Shown here piece by piece: positions 26,616 through 35,799 of a stretch of 64,000 bases of DNA (the first letter of the stretch is position 1; each line of letters opens with the position of its first letter). The position numbers were made by a program, and so were the translations under genes. This DNA comes from an uncultured Lachnospiraceae bacterium (GTDB lineage: Bacteria > Bacillota > Clostridia > Lachnospirales > Lachnospiraceae), in assembly GCA_944381635.1 (NCBI GenBank), contig CALWLY010000003.1, forward strand, positions 62,001-126,000, read 5' to 3'. Under the pieces are notes generated by a model. It had not been told where the DNA came from and did not search any database. It saw only the letters and a list, made by a program, of their open reading frames with translations.

Positions 26616-26645
26616 GCCGCCAAAGGCGGCAGAATGGAGGAGACC
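26616..26645 (+). promoter_or_regulatory. Hairpin plus ribosome-site leader of galE
   Basis: GCCGCC (26616-26621) and GGCGGC (26625-26630) form a tight hairpin with loop AAA, followed by AGAATGGAGGAGACC and the start codon at 26646. Confidence 0.6.
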
Positions 26646-27662
26646 ATGGCAATTTTAGTTACAGGTGGAGCCGGCTATATCGGCAGCCATACAGTAGTGG
26701 AATTACAGAATGCAGGCTACGACGTAGTGGTAGTAGATAACCTTTCTAATTCCAGTGAGAAATCTTTGGAGAGAGTGGAAAAAATCACAGGGAAACCGGT
26801 GAAATTTTATAAAGCGGACATTTTGGACCGGGATGCTTTGGAAGAAATCTTTGCGAAGGAAACGATTGATTCCTGCATTCATTTTGCCGGCCTGAAAGCA
26901 GTAGGTGAATCTGTTGCAAAGCCGTGGGAGTATTATCACAACAATATCACAGGAACGCTGGTTTTAGTGGACGTTATGAGAAAACACGGCGTGAAGAACA
27001 TCATCTTCTCTTCCTCTGCAACTGTTTACGGAGATCCTGCTTTTGTGCCGATTACAGAGGAATGCCCCAAAGGACAGTGCACCAATCCTTACGGATGGAC
27101 CAAGTCCATGCTGGAGCAGATTCTGACAGATATCCAGAAGGCAGATCCGGAATGGAATGTAGTGCTGCTTCGCTATTTCAATCCTATCGGAGCTCACAAG
27201 AGCGGTACCATCGGAGAAAATCCCAACGGTATTCCGAACAACCTGATGCCGTATGTAACACAGGTTGCGGTAGGAAAGCTGAAAGAACTGGGAGTATTCG
27301 GCAACGATTACGATACGCATGACGGCACAGGCGTCAGAGACTTTATCCACGTTGTGGACCTGGCAATTGGCCATGTAAAAGCTCTGAAAAAACTGGAAGA
27401 AAAAGCAGGACTGTGCGTTTACAATCTGGGAACAGGAAAAGGCTACAGCGTTTTAGATGTGGTAAAGAACTTTGAAGAAGCTACAGGTGTGAAAATACCT
27501 TACGTGATCAAGCCTCGCCGCCCCGGCGATATCGCAACCTGCTATGCAGATCCATCCAAAGCGGAGAAAGAACTGGGATGGAAGGCACAGTACGGTATCA
27601 AAGAAATGTGCGAAGATTCCTGGAGATGGCAGTCCAATAACCCTAACGGTTATGACGACTAA
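26646..27662 (+). CDS. galE: UDP-glucose 4-epimerase
   Basis: An in-frame ATG at 26634 lies in the ribosome site, so I start at 26646 (338 aa, the usual GalE length). The short-chain dehydrogenase features are complete: NAD-binding [12 protein letters not shown], the catalytic Ser/Tyr segment with [10 protein letters not shown] and the YGWTK motif, and RYFNPIGAH. It interconverts UDP-glucose and UDP-galactose in the cytoplasm, feeding galactose catabolism and glycan synthesis. Probably cotranscribed with the preceding nucleotidyltransferase. Confidence 0.97.
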   Translation: MAILVTGGAGYIGSHTVVELQNAGYDVVVVDNLSNSSEKSLERVEKITGKPVKFYKADILDRDALEEIFAKETIDSCIHFAGLKAVGESVAKPWEYYHNNITGTLVLVDVMRKHGVKNIIFSSSATVYGDPAFVPITEECPKGQCTNPYGWTKSMLEQILTDIQKADPEWNVVLLRYFNPIGAHKSGTIGENPNGIPNNLMPYVTQVAVGKLKELGVFGNDYDTHDGTGVRDFIHVVDLAIGHVKALKKLEEKAGLCVYNLGTGKGYSVLDVVKNFEEATGVKIPYVIKPRRPGDIATCYADPSKAEKELGWKAQYGIKEMCEDSWRWQSNNPNGYDD

Positions 27663-27713
27663 AAAACAGCAGGATAAAGGCAGGCAAACAATACATAAAG
27701 TAAAAGAATAAAG

Positions 27714-27778
27714 AGCTTCGGAAACAGCAGGAAAACATTTAGATAAAAATGAAAAGGAAAGCTGTTTCCGGAGCTTTA
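27714..27778 (+). terminator. Hairpin after galE
   Basis: AGCTTCGGAAACAGC (27714-27728) pairs with GCTGTTTCCGGAGCT (27761-27775) with one mismatch. It is followed by TTTAAAA. Confidence 0.55.
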
Positions 27779-27790
27779 AAATCCCTAAAA

Positions 27791-27835
27791 CAAAGAAAGA
27801 GCATGTCAAAAAACGACACGCTCTTTCTTTGTTTA
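27791..27835. terminator. Bidirectional terminator between galE and hemolysin III
   Basis: CAAAGAAAGAGCATGTC pairs with GACACGCTCTTTCTTTG (one mismatch) around AAAAAAC. T-rich on the plus strand after the stem and on the minus strand as well, fitting two convergent genes. Confidence 0.8.
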
Positions 27836-27890
27836 TATGGGATCGATAAAGGAGAAAACCGTGAGAAACGGATTTCTCCGGGTAACTGCG

Positions 27891-28544
27891 TTATGCCACG
27901 AAGTTAAACATAAAGATAAAGTGACAGATGCTTCCGGCCATGACAAAAAGGTGAAAGATTTCATGGGAACCGAAATTTTTGTGTCTGGAATTGAAGATAG
28001 GAAGTTTCAGGGCGTAGATAATACCGCCGATGGTGTAGATGATTCCGCCTGCCAGCAGCCAGAAAAAGGCCGGACGGGGAAGCAGATGCCAGAGAGGTCC
28101 GATAACGGCGATACATACCCATCCCATAGCGATATAGATCACAGAAGAAAACCATTTGGGACAGGTGATCCAGAATGCCTTGATCAGAATTCCTATCAGT
28201 GCAATACTCCAGATTACAGCAAAAAGTGTCAGCCCCATACGTCCGCCCAGAGTGATCAGACACACAGGAGTATAGGAACCTGCGATGAGTACAAAAATCA
28301 TCATATGGTCAATTTTTCGGAAAACACGGAGTGCCCGGTCTGAAACCACTACCGAATGATAAGTAGCGCTGGCTCCGTATAAAAGTACCATACTTCCCAT
28401 AAATACAGCCATGGAAAACAGGCAGAGCGTACCGGATGAAACTTCTGCTTTGATCAAAAGCGGTATGGAAGCAACAAGTGCCAGTAACATGGCGATGAAA
28501 TGAGTAATGGCGCTGCCGGGTTCTCTTATTGAAATAGTCATCAT
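27891..28544 (-). CDS. Hemolysin III / PAQR family membrane protein
   Basis: Encodes 217 aa with seven hydrophobic segments. Family motifs are near the N-terminus (PGSAITHFIAM), in the middle (YGASATYHS) with conserved Ser/His, and near the C-terminus (GSHEIFHLFVMAGSICHF), where three His residues form the putative zinc site of PAQR proteins. Despite the hemolysin name, members are generally membrane hydrolase-like or stress-related proteins of unclear role. It is transcribed toward galE. Confidence 0.92.
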   Translation of the reverse strand: MMTISIREPGSAITHFIAMLLALVASIPLLIKAEVSSGTLCLFSMAVFMGSMVLLYGASATYHSVVVSDRALRVFRKIDHMMIFVLIAGSYTPVCLITLGGRMGLTLFAVIWSIALIGILIKAFWITCPKWFSSVIYIAMGWVCIAVIGPLWHLLPRPAFFWLLAGGIIYTIGGIIYALKLPIFNSRHKNFGSHEIFHLFVMAGSICHFIFMFNFVA

Positions 28545-28591
28545 AAAAATCCCCTTTCTTTATAAATGAATAAACTAATGTTAAGGTCAAA

Positions 28592-28758
28592 AGATGCCAA
28601 ACGAATTGTTTCGTGCTGCGCACTCCCACAATTCTGCCCTATATAAGGATTCGTGTGGCGTACGCCTCACGAATCCTTATATAGGAGCGGGTCATAAAGG
28701 CATAAAACCACTTATGTGCAAGCACAACGTGGTTTATGACCTTTATACCCTGGCATCA
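28592..28758 (-). repeat. Structured repeat family A, minus-strand copy
   Basis: Read on the minus strand it starts TGATGCCA and ends TTTGGCATC. Hairpin 1 has GGTCATAAA and TTTATGACC-like arms with a GCTTGCA loop. An extra long hairpin (ATAAGGATTCGTG and CACGAATCCTTAT) is inserted, and hairpin 2 with GAATTGTGGGAGTGCGCAGC closes it. It fills most of the 373-base gap between the hemolysin III gene and the next minus-strand gene. Confidence 0.8.
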
Positions 28759-28917
28759 TAAAATGTTGTATTTGCATCGACACATCATGTGGTTTTTGAA
28801 ACTACATTAAGTATAAGCAAATACTATACCATATTATTCATGAAGTCAAGAGAGGAAATAAAAAAATTCCCTGTATCTTTGCACGCAATTTTTGACAAAG
28901 ATACAGGGAAAACCACT

Positions 28918-29184
28918 TCAGTCTTCTTCGATGACATGAATTTCCAGATAATCAAAATCAATACTGTCAACAAAATTATCCTGGGTGAAACGAGCCTTGG
29001 AGTGGCGTTTAAATTCTGCGATGGTAGAATCAAGCCAGATGGGCTTGCTTAAATCGAATTCCATACAGATATCATCCAGAGCTGCAAATATTTTGTGCGT
29101 GCGTGTATCGTCGGAATCGTTGCAGATAACTGTGTCCCTTAAAAGACGATTTTCTTTCCAGATTTTTCCCCAAAGACGAAACAT
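28918..29184 (-). CDS. Small conserved acidic protein
   Basis: The frame opens at 29241, but the ATG at 29184 is preceded on the minus strand by GGAAAGGGGG, so the likely product has 88 aa (MFRLWGKIWKENRLLRD...). It is acidic, has no signal or membrane segment, and ends in an acidic strand (DYLEIHVIEED). I do not recognise a named domain, but the codon pattern and clean ribosome site argue that it is real. Confidence 0.65.
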   Translation of the reverse strand: MFRLWGKIWKENRLLRDTVICNDSDDTRTHKIFAALDDICMEFDLSKPIWLDSTIAEFKRHSKARFTQDNFVDSIDFDYLEIHVIEED

Positions 29185-29346
29185 AAAAATCCCCCTTTCC
29201 GCATCTTTTGCAGATATGGTTCCCATTATAGCAAAAGACAAGGGAACTCACAATCCCCAGACGCAGCCATTATTTTCTGTTATAACTTTCAAAGTTTTTG
29301 CATATAAATATGGATGCGGGCAAAACCGAAAGATTTCAGGAACTGT

Positions 29347-29375
29347 CTGACTTTTTGGTTCATCTGTGTTATAAT
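29347..29375 (+). promoter_or_regulatory. Promoter of the alarmone synthetase gene
   Basis: CTGACT and TATAAT with 17-base spacing, ending 31 bases before the GTG start codon at 29407. Confidence 0.6.
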
Positions 29376-29406
29376 AAATTTATAGTAGAAAGAGAGGCTG
29401 TTTTAA

Positions 29407-30048
29407 GTGAAAAGTACTTTGGAAAGAGAGAATCCGGTTGCCAGCTGGCAGGAAGTTACCCTTGTTTACAACGCGGCATTAAAACAGGTCAACACAAAAC
29501 TGGAAATACTAAACGATGAATTTCAGCATGTACATCAGTATAACCCGATCGAACATATAAAATCCAGAATCAAGACATCCGAGAGTATTGTAAAAAAGCT
29601 AAAACGCTATGGTTACGAATCCACCATAGAAAACATGGTGAAGTATGTGAACGATATTGCGGGAATCCGTGTTATCTGTTCTTTTACCTCGGATATTTAC
29701 CGCATTGCAGGTATGATACGAAATATGAGCGATATCCGTGTGGTTGCCATCAAAGATTATATACGCAATCCCAAACCCAGCGGCTATAAAAGCTATCATA
29801 TGATCGTGACAGTTCCCGTTTTCTTATCGGACAGAACTGTGGATGTGAAAGTGGAAATTCAGATTCGCACAGTAGCCATGGACTTTTGGGCGAGTCTGGA
29901 ACACAAGATGAATTACAAGTTTGAGGGGAATGCTCCGGAGGCAATCCGAAAAGAGCTGATTGAATGTGCCAGAATGGTATCGGAACTGGATGACAGAATG
30001 CTTTCTCTCAATGAGGAGATTCAGGCCATGGGAGAAGATGAGGACTGA
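29407..30048 (+). CDS. Small alarmone synthetase (RelQ/YjbM type)
   Basis: Encodes 213 aa from a GTG. Only the (p)ppGpp synthetase domain is present; there is no hydrolase or regulatory domain. Visible features are AGIRVICSFTSDIYRIAGMI, the substrate loop KPSGYKSYHMIV and VEIQIRTVAMDFWASLEHK with the catalytic Glu. Such enzymes transfer pyrophosphate from ATP to GDP or GTP and respond to cell-envelope or general stress. It is a monocistronic gene, followed by a terminator. Confidence 0.93.
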   Translation: MKSTLERENPVASWQEVTLVYNAALKQVNTKLEILNDEFQHVHQYNPIEHIKSRIKTSESIVKKLKRYGYESTIENMVKYVNDIAGIRVICSFTSDIYRIAGMIRNMSDIRVVAIKDYIRNPKPSGYKSYHMIVTVPVFLSDRTVDVKVEIQIRTVAMDFWASLEHKMNYKFEGNAPEAIRKELIECARMVSELDDRMLSLNEEIQAMGEDED

Positions 30049-30083
30049 CAGAGAGAAAGATAGATAGTAAGAAAGATAGAAAG

Positions 30084-30130
30084 TGCCCGGGGAGACCGCA
30101 TAGGACATGCTGTTTCCTTGGGCATTTTTT
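30084..30130 (+). terminator. Terminator after the alarmone synthetase gene
   Basis: TGCCCGGGGA (30084-30093) pairs with TCCTTGGGCA (30115-30124), allowing two G-U pairs, followed by TTTTTT. Confidence 0.75.
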
Positions 30131-30161
30131 ATGCGACAGGAAATGAAGTTTCCTGTCGCAT
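30131..30161. repeat. Family C palindrome, second copy
   Basis: ATGCGACAGGAAA pairs with TTTCCTGTCGCAT over a 5-base loop, starting right after the T-run and followed by AAAAAG. Compared with 21631-21661, the core GACAGGAAA is kept while TTT/AAA is replaced by TGC/GCA, so pairing is preserved. A third hairpin, GCCCAGGT/ACCTGGGC, follows at 30174-30198. Confidence 0.75.
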
Positions 30162-30382
30162 AAAAAGAGGAGTGCCCAGGTACCAAAAGCACCTGGGCTA
30201 TTATGAAAAAATTTATCTGTGTGCGATGCTTGCATCACACGTTGTTCCCTTTACTGTATGTATAGTGTAACAAGTAAATATGAACAAATTATGAACATAA
30301 AGTAAATGTGCTGTTAATTTTAACAAAAATAAAAATAGAAAGAAGAACGTTTTGGGTAAAATATACAAAGCGCTCATCGGCG

Positions 30383-30495
30383 TCGTTCGCACAGGACTTT
30401 GCATTTACTGCAAAGTCCGTAAGAAAATGATTCGAGAGTACAAAATCCCATTGCCGAAGGCAATTCCAAATGGATTTTGTATGTTGCTGGAACGA
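30383..30495 (+). repeat. Singleton three-way-junction element
   Basis: TCGTTC (30383-30388) and GAACGA (30490-30495) close a unit with two hairpins: GGACTTTGC/GCAAAGTCC (30394-30418) and ACAAAATCC/GGATTTTGT (30440-30480), the latter with an inner TTGCC/GGCAA. The plan is the same as families A and B but the sequence is different. It lies in the 574-base gap before the coiled-coil protein gene. Confidence 0.55.
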
Positions 30496-30622
30496 AGTGA
30501 ACAGTAAAAAGTGGATACTCTGTCCCATGTCCGGTTGTCAAGAAAATAGAATAATGCTAAAATGAGACAGAAACAAAGGATATACACTGAAACAGCTGCA
30601 GAAGCTGGGGAATGGGGAAGGT

Positions 30623-31387
30623 ATGAACGATTTTAAAGAAAAAGCAATGCAGGATCCAAAAATAGAAAACCGGGAAATACCGGAAGAAGAAAAAGAGGCG
30701 AGAAAGCTGAGAGAGCAGCTGGTGGAATACGATGCTTATTTGAATGATATGCGTAACTCCACAATGAAGCATGTGCAGACACTGGATGTGATTGGACGTT
30801 ACACGGATAAAAGTGCGGCAGGCATGCAGAAGCTGACAGAGGAAAGCTTTCATGGGATCCAGAAAGTGACGGAAGAAAGCGCCGGCGGAATACGCCGTAT
30901 CATAGGGACGGGTACAAGTAACCTGGAAAGAGTGGCGGCAGCCGGTGAAGACAATATCAAAAAGCTGGCGGCGGAGAGTACGGAGAAAATCCGTGAACTG
31001 GCAGAGCACAGCACAGCTAACATTCAGGAGAGTGCAGATAAAAATGCAGAAATGGTTGCCAGAGTCGAAGAGATGGAAGAGATTATCCGCACGCATGCGC
31101 AGAACATGGAAAAAATGCTGCGCGAATCTGACGACTTTACGCATAAGGAAAATGTAAAAGTCTATCGCAATGTGCAGGCTGTCGTGATTGAAGAGATGAA
31201 AAAGCAGACAGAAGAACTCAACGCAAAGAATGCGGAACTTGCAGCAAAGGCAGAGGAACTGGCTGTAAAGGCACAGAGACTTGAGCAAAAAAGCACAGGG
31301 CTTAAACCCTTGCTGGCAGTGACAATGGCAGTCACTCTGATCAATTTTGCTCTTCTTTTAGTGCAGCTGTTGGGACTGTTTGCCTGA
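30623..31387 (+). CDS. Coiled-coil protein with C-terminal membrane anchor
   Basis: Encodes 254 aa after a ggggaagg site. Residues about 10-225 are almost wholly helical and charged, with heptad-like repeats of Ala, Glu and Lys (KNAELAAKAEELAVKAQRLE). The C-terminal segment LLAVTMAVTLINFALLLVQL is a single membrane helix. Such a tail-anchored coiled coil may organise proteins at the membrane. No named domain was recognised. The flavin reductase gene begins about 40 bases later. Confidence 0.7.
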   Translation: MNDFKEKAMQDPKIENREIPEEEKEARKLREQLVEYDAYLNDMRNSTMKHVQTLDVIGRYTDKSAAGMQKLTEESFHGIQKVTEESAGGIRRIIGTGTSNLERVAAAGEDNIKKLAAESTEKIRELAEHSTANIQESADKNAEMVARVEEMEEIIRTHAQNMEKMLRESDDFTHKENVKVYRNVQAVVIEEMKKQTEELNAKNAELAAKAEELAVKAQRLEQKSTGLKPLLAVTMAVTLINFALLLVQLLGLFA

Positions 31388-31426
31388 TTGACAGCGCATA
31401 AGATAATAAATACCAGAGGAGAGATT

Positions 31427-31996
31427 ATGGGAAAACAGGATTGGAAACCCGGAAATATGCTTTATCCGCTGCCGGCGGTCATGGTGACTGTATCAGACGG
31501 AAAAGGAAAAGATAATATTTTTACAGTTGCATGGGCAGGGACGGTTTGTACGAATCCCCCTATGGTGTCTATATCGGTCAGACCGGAAAGACACTCCTTC
31601 CATATGATTCAGGAAACAGGAGAATTTGTGATCAACCTGACCACCAAAAAGCTAGCTTATGCCACGGACTACTGCGGAGTAAAAAGCGGCAGAGATGTGG
31701 ACAAGTTTGAAAAACTCAGACTGACCAGGGTGCCGGGAAAGGAAGTATGCGTTCCTTCTATTAAGGAGAGTCCGGTAAGTCTGGAGTGCAAAGTTGCACA
31801 GACCCTTGAACTGGGAAGTCATACCATGTTTGTGGCAAATGTAGTGGCAGTGCGCGTGGATGAGGCTTATCTGGATGAAAAGAACCGTTTTCATCTGGAG
31901 CAGGCGGAACCGATCGTCTACTCCCACGGAACCTACTATTCTCTGGGGAAAGCCCTAGGAAGATTCGGATACAGTGTGGCTAAAAAGAAAAAATAG
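31427..31996 (+). CDS. Flavin reductase family protein
   Basis: The start at 31427 follows gaggagag and gives 189 aa. The split-barrel flavin-binding fold is recognisable from MLYPLPAVMVTVSDG, FTVAWAGTVCTNPPMVSISV and RHSFHMIQETGEFVINL. Members bind FMN and reduce it or use it in small redox reactions; in anaerobes they are often of unknown substrate. A family B repeat starts 12 bases after the stop codon. Confidence 0.9.
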   Translation: MGKQDWKPGNMLYPLPAVMVTVSDGKGKDNIFTVAWAGTVCTNPPMVSISVRPERHSFHMIQETGEFVINLTTKKLAYATDYCGVKSGRDVDKFEKLRLTRVPGKEVCVPSIKESPVSLECKVAQTLELGSHTMFVANVVAVRVDEAYLDEKNRFHLEQAEPIVYSHGTYYSLGKALGRFGYSVAKKKK

Positions 31997-32007
31997 TGTT
32001 AAAAATG

Positions 32008-32169
32008 TAACAGTTCAGTCCGCGCTATTCGGAAAACCGCACTGACGTGCTTACTGCGGCTGCGCCGTTGTTTTCCTCATATGTGGGCGCTTAGCTCATC
32101 TGTACACCAGGAGACGTGTTTTTATGCAAGCATAAAACGCTCTCCTGATGACAGATGCCTGAACTGTTA
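32008..32169 (+). repeat. Structured repeat family B, copy 2
   Basis: A 162-bp element with ends TAACAGTTCAG and CTGAACTGTTA. Hairpin 1 (GGAAAACCGCA...GTTTTCC) is nearly identical to copy 1 at 25226-25388. Hairpin 2 is CAGGAGA (32108-32114) with TCTCCTG (32141-32147) and an inner TTTTATG/CATAAAA, unrelated in sequence to copy 1. Confidence 0.85.
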
Positions 32170-32235
32170 AAGCGCTACTTTACAGAATCTGATTTAACTG
32201 TTACAATAAAAACAATTTGTTACGAAATTATTACG

Positions 32236-32387
32236 TGATGCCAAGGTCAAAGGGTCATGGATGACAGGTTTGTATGTCATTCCATGACTTTGTGGCGTGC
32301 GAAGCATGAGAAAGAAGCCCGAAAAGGGCGGATTATGAATGTTTCAGGATTTCGGGAGCACCAGGTGCGCGGAAATTCCGGGTATCA
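32236..32387 (+). repeat. Structured repeat family A, copy
   Basis: TGATGCC and GGTATCA close the element with a G-U pair. Hairpin 1 is GTCATGG (32254-32260) with CCATGAC (32282-32288), and hairpin 2 is GGATTTC...GGAAATTCC with an internal GCAC/GGTGC. Together with the family B copy at 32008-32169 it fills the 431-base gap before the M23 peptidase gene. Confidence 0.82.
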
Positions 32388-32427
32388 TTACAAAAATGGC
32401 TTTGGTCAGATTAGAAATTGAGGAAAG

Positions 32428-34005
32428 ATGAAAAATTTTACAAGATACTATAAAAGACTGCGGGCGTCTTATATTCTGACAACTGCGGTGCTTTTTTTCC
32501 TGGCACTTTTTTTCGCTCCCAATTTTAAAGCTGTGGAAGATTTGGGAGAAAACTGGTATGAGATTACGTTAAACGGCAGTGTGGTAGGCAACACTGCCAC
32601 TATAGAAGAGGCGAAAGATGCTCTCAGGCAGGCAAGAAAGGAAATTGCAAGGCAGCAGGAGGAAATGAACTTCATTCCCATGGACCTGGAATGGAAGGGA
32701 GAGAAGGTTATTTTCGGACTGATTGATGATGAAAACACGCTGAAAGAAGCTATGATTTCGGTGTTGGAAGAAAGTCAGTCGGAAACTATGCAGCGGGCCT
32801 ACACAGTAAAAATCAACCAGTACACCGTAAACCTGGGAAGCAGCGAAGATGTGTACGGACTTTTGGAAGCGGTGCTTGCACCTTACGATAAAGATGACGA
32901 GTATCAGGTGGAACTGGTTGTAGATCCCAACAGAGAAATCAACGCGCTGACTCCTGTTGTGGAGAAAAAAGAGGAAGCGGACAGAAAAGAAAAAAACAGC
33001 TGGCGGCACGCCGGTGTGGACAAATATTTTGAAGAGACTTTTGCACAGCTGGACGGACAGAATCCCACCAGCTTTAACGACATTGATTACGGACTGGTAG
33101 ATCTGGATTTTGCGGAAACCGTGGAGATTGTGGAGGCATATCTTCCCCAGGATGATATTACGCCTCTTGAAGAAGCAATTTCTCAGGTAACGGCAGCTCA
33201 GGCGAAAGAAGAAATTTACGAAGTGCAGCCGGGAGACACACTTTCTCAGATTGCACAGGATCACGATCTTAGCATGGAAAATCTGGTGGACATCAATCCG
33301 GCCCTGGAGAGTGAGAATTCCATGATCCGCGCCGGGGACGAGCTTAAGATTACCGTTCCGGAGCCGGAACTTTCCGTAATCCGCACAGAGCAGATCCTTA
33401 CCGAGGAAAGCTACGATGCGCCGGTGGAATACAAAGATAACGACAGCTGGTATACTACGGAATCAAAAGTGATCCAGCAGCCGTCGGCAGGGCACAGAAC
33501 TGCCGCTGCTTTGGTTACTTATCGAAATGACAAGGAGATATCCGAAGATATTATTCTGGAAGATGTGGACTACGCGGCAGTGCCCAAAATCATTGAAAGA
33601 GGAACAAAAGTTCCGCCTACCTTTGTAAGACCTGTTTCCGGAGGACGCATCTCTTCCAGCTACGGAAGAAGAAATGCTCCCACAAGAGGGGCTTCCACCA
33701 ACCATAAGGGAATCGATATTGCGGTTCCTACCGGAACAGCTGTAATGGCATCCAGCGGCGGAACCGTCACCAGAGCCGGATGGGGAAGCGGCTACGGTTA
33801 TGTGGTCTATATTCAGCACGCAGATGGAAGGGAAACCCGGTACGGCCATCTGAGCAGAGTACTGGTGTCTGCGGGACAGACGGTAAAACAGGGAGAAAAG
33901 ATTGCTCTGAGCGGAAATACCGGACGAAGCACAGGACCCCATCTTCACTTTGAACTGCGTATCAATGGTCAGGATGTAAATCCGATGGAATATATCACAG
34001 GCTGA
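32428..34005 (+). CDS. LysM-G5-M23 cell-wall peptidase
   Basis: Encodes 525 aa. One membrane helix (about 15-32) anchors it outside the cell. After a spacer of about 230 residues comes a LysM domain (about 264-311, YEVQPGDTLSQIAQDHDLS), a G5-like region (about 320-392), and an M23 endopeptidase domain (about 410-515). Zinc ligands are visible as NHKGIDIAV and HLHFEL, with YGHLSRV between them. It should cleave peptide cross-links of peptidoglycan during growth or sporulation-related remodelling. Confidence 0.93.
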   Translation: MKNFTRYYKRLRASYILTTAVLFFLALFFAPNFKAVEDLGENWYEITLNGSVVGNTATIEEAKDALRQARKEIARQQEEMNFIPMDLEWKGEKVIFGLIDDENTLKEAMISVLEESQSETMQRAYTVKINQYTVNLGSSEDVYGLLEAVLAPYDKDDEYQVELVVDPNREINALTPVVEKKEEADRKEKNSWRHAGVDKYFEETFAQLDGQNPTSFNDIDYGLVDLDFAETVEIVEAYLPQDDITPLEEAISQVTAAQAKEEIYEVQPGDTLSQIAQDHDLSMENLVDINPALESENSMIRAGDELKITVPEPELSVIRTEQILTEESYDAPVEYKDNDSWYTTESKVIQQPSAGHRTAAALVTYRNDKEISEDIILEDVDYAAVPKIIERGTKVPPTFVRPVSGGRISSSYGRRNAPTRGASTNHKGIDIAVPTGTAVMASSGGTVTRAGWGSGYGYVVYIQHADGRETRYGHLSRVLVSAGQTVKQGEKIALSGNTGRSTGPHLHFELRINGQDVNPMEYITG

Positions 34006-34093
34006 TTTACTCCGTTTTGACGGATAAAGCAGCGAAACCGGTGGTTTTGAGACAGTAAAAGAGTAAAATAAAGCAGAAAAAGGAACAATTATT

Positions 34094-34147
34094 ATTGCCG
34101 GAAAACAGTAAAATGCACAGGCAGGTCTGTTTTCCGGCAATTTTTTC
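34094..34147 (+). terminator. Rho-independent terminator after the M23 peptidase gene
   Basis: ATTGCCGGAAAACAG pairs perfectly with CTGTTTTCCGGCAAT (34127-34141), 15 bp, followed by TTTTTT. Confidence 0.92.
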
Positions 34148-34161
34148 TTTAAATCTGTCTA

Positions 34162-34189
34162 TTTACAAATGGCAGGAATATGTTATAAT
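34162..34189 (+). promoter_or_regulatory. Promoter upstream of murA
   Basis: TTTACA and TATAAT with 16-base spacing. A second TATAAT-like box lies at 34272-34277. The roughly 310-base leader to murA contains no other recognisable signal. Confidence 0.45.
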
Positions 34190-34497
34190 CCATTTTGATT
34201 TACATAAGACACTCGCGACCCACCCGGTACGGCAGACAGTGAGAGGCTTGTATATGGTGGGTATTTTATGTTATAATAAAAAAATGTCAATAAGCAGGAA
34301 TCTGAAACCGCATAAAAATCAGATCCTTTTTGCATAATAAGATTGAACCGTGCGGGTATGAGATGCACGGCCTTTTGGCTCCTGACATTGCAGAAAAGAA
34401 TGCCGGGTGCGGAAACTGAAAATGAAAGTTAAAGTTAAAGATAAATGGTTGATATAGATAGCAGATGGTATCTATACATAAGTATATAGAGGTAGAT

Positions 34498-35790
34498 ATG
34501 GAACAATACGCAATCAATGGTGGAATACCGTTAGTAGGAGAAGTGGAAATAGGCGGAGCAAAAAATGCTGCACTGGCAATCCTGGCTGCATCTGTTATGA
34601 CAGATGAGACAGTTTTAGTGGAAAATATGCCGGATGTAAGAGATACGAATATTCTGCTTCAGGCGATGCAGAGCATCGGAGTCCATGTGGAAAGACTGGA
34701 CAGACATACAGTAAAGATTAACGCATCTTCGATTCAGACAATGGTCATTGAAGATGATTTCATAAAGAAGATCCGGGCTTCCTATTATCTGTTGGGCGCT
34801 CTGCTTGGCAAGTACAAAAAGGCGGCGGTGGCTCTTCCCGGAGGCTGCAATATCGGAAGCCGTCCGATTGACCAGCATATCAAAGGATTCAAAGCGCTCG
34901 GGGCTAACGTTCAGATCGCCCATGGGCTGATCAGCACAGAGGCAGAAGTTTTGAAGGGAAATCATATTTATCTGGATGTGGCCAGCGTTGGAGCGACCAT
35001 CAATATTCTGATGGCAGCAGCAATGGCGGAAGGTCAGACTATTATTGAAAATGCGGCAAAAGAACCCCATGTGGTTGATTTGGCTAACTTTTTAAACAGC
35101 ATGGGTGCCAACATCAAAGGTGCGGGTACCGATGTTATCCGTGTGCGCGGCGTGCAGAAACTGCACAAGACGGAATATACCATTATCCCGGATCAGATTG
35201 AAGCGGGAACTTTTATGTTTGCGGCAGCTGCCACCAAAGGCGACGTTACCGTGAAAAGCGTGATCCCCAAACATCTGGAATCCATCACTGCAAAATTGAT
35301 TGAAATGGGATGTGAAGTCAAGGAATCTGACGACGCAGTCAGAGTAGTTGCTTCCAAGCCTTTAAAGAATACCCATGTAAAGACCACCTATTATCCTGGA
35401 TTCCCTACGGATATGCAGCCGCAGATCACAGTGACTTTGGGGCTTTCCAGAGGAACCAGCATTGTGACAGAGAGTATTTTTGAAAACCGTTTCCGGTATG
35501 TGGACGAATTGACACGAATGGGTGCTTCCATCAAAGTAGAAGGAAATACCGCTATTATTGACGGCGTTTCCAAATACACAGGAGCTTCTGTCACCGCTCC
35601 GGATCTTCGTGCGGGAGCAGCGCTTGTGATTGCTGCTATGGCCGCAGAAGGAATGTCTGTTGTGGACGATATCCACTATATCCAGAGAGGTTATGAGGAT
35701 TTTGATGTGAAACTGCGCAGCCTTGGCGCACAGATTGAGAAAGTGGACAGTGAGAGACAGCTTCAGAAGTTTCGTCTGAAAATTGGCTGA
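34498..35790 (+). CDS. murA: UDP-N-acetylglucosamine 1-carboxyvinyltransferase
   Basis: The ATG at 34498 follows agaggtag and gives 430 aa, normal for MurA. It catalyses the first committed step of peptidoglycan synthesis, enolpyruvyl transfer from PEP to UDP-GlcNAc in the cytoplasm. The active-site loop is intact with Cys117 in ALPGGCNIGSRP, so fosfomycin sensitivity is expected at this site. Other features are GGAKNAALAI and PDQIEAGTFMFAA. The gene is alone on its transcript. Confidence 0.97.
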   Translation: MEQYAINGGIPLVGEVEIGGAKNAALAILAASVMTDETVLVENMPDVRDTNILLQAMQSIGVHVERLDRHTVKINASSIQTMVIEDDFIKKIRASYYLLGALLGKYKKAAVALPGGCNIGSRPIDQHIKGFKALGANVQIAHGLISTEAEVLKGNHIYLDVASVGATINILMAAAMAEGQTIIENAAKEPHVVDLANFLNSMGANIKGAGTDVIRVRGVQKLHKTEYTIIPDQIEAGTFMFAAAATKGDVTVKSVIPKHLESITAKLIEMGCEVKESDDAVRVVASKPLKNTHVKTTYYPGFPTDMQPQITVTLGLSRGTSIVTESIFENRFRYVDELTRMGASIKVEGNTAIIDGVSKYTGASVTAPDLRAGAALVIAAMAAEGMSVVDDIHYIQRGYEDFDVKLRSLGAQIEKVDSERQLQKFRLKIG

Positions 35791-35799
35791 TTTTTTCGC

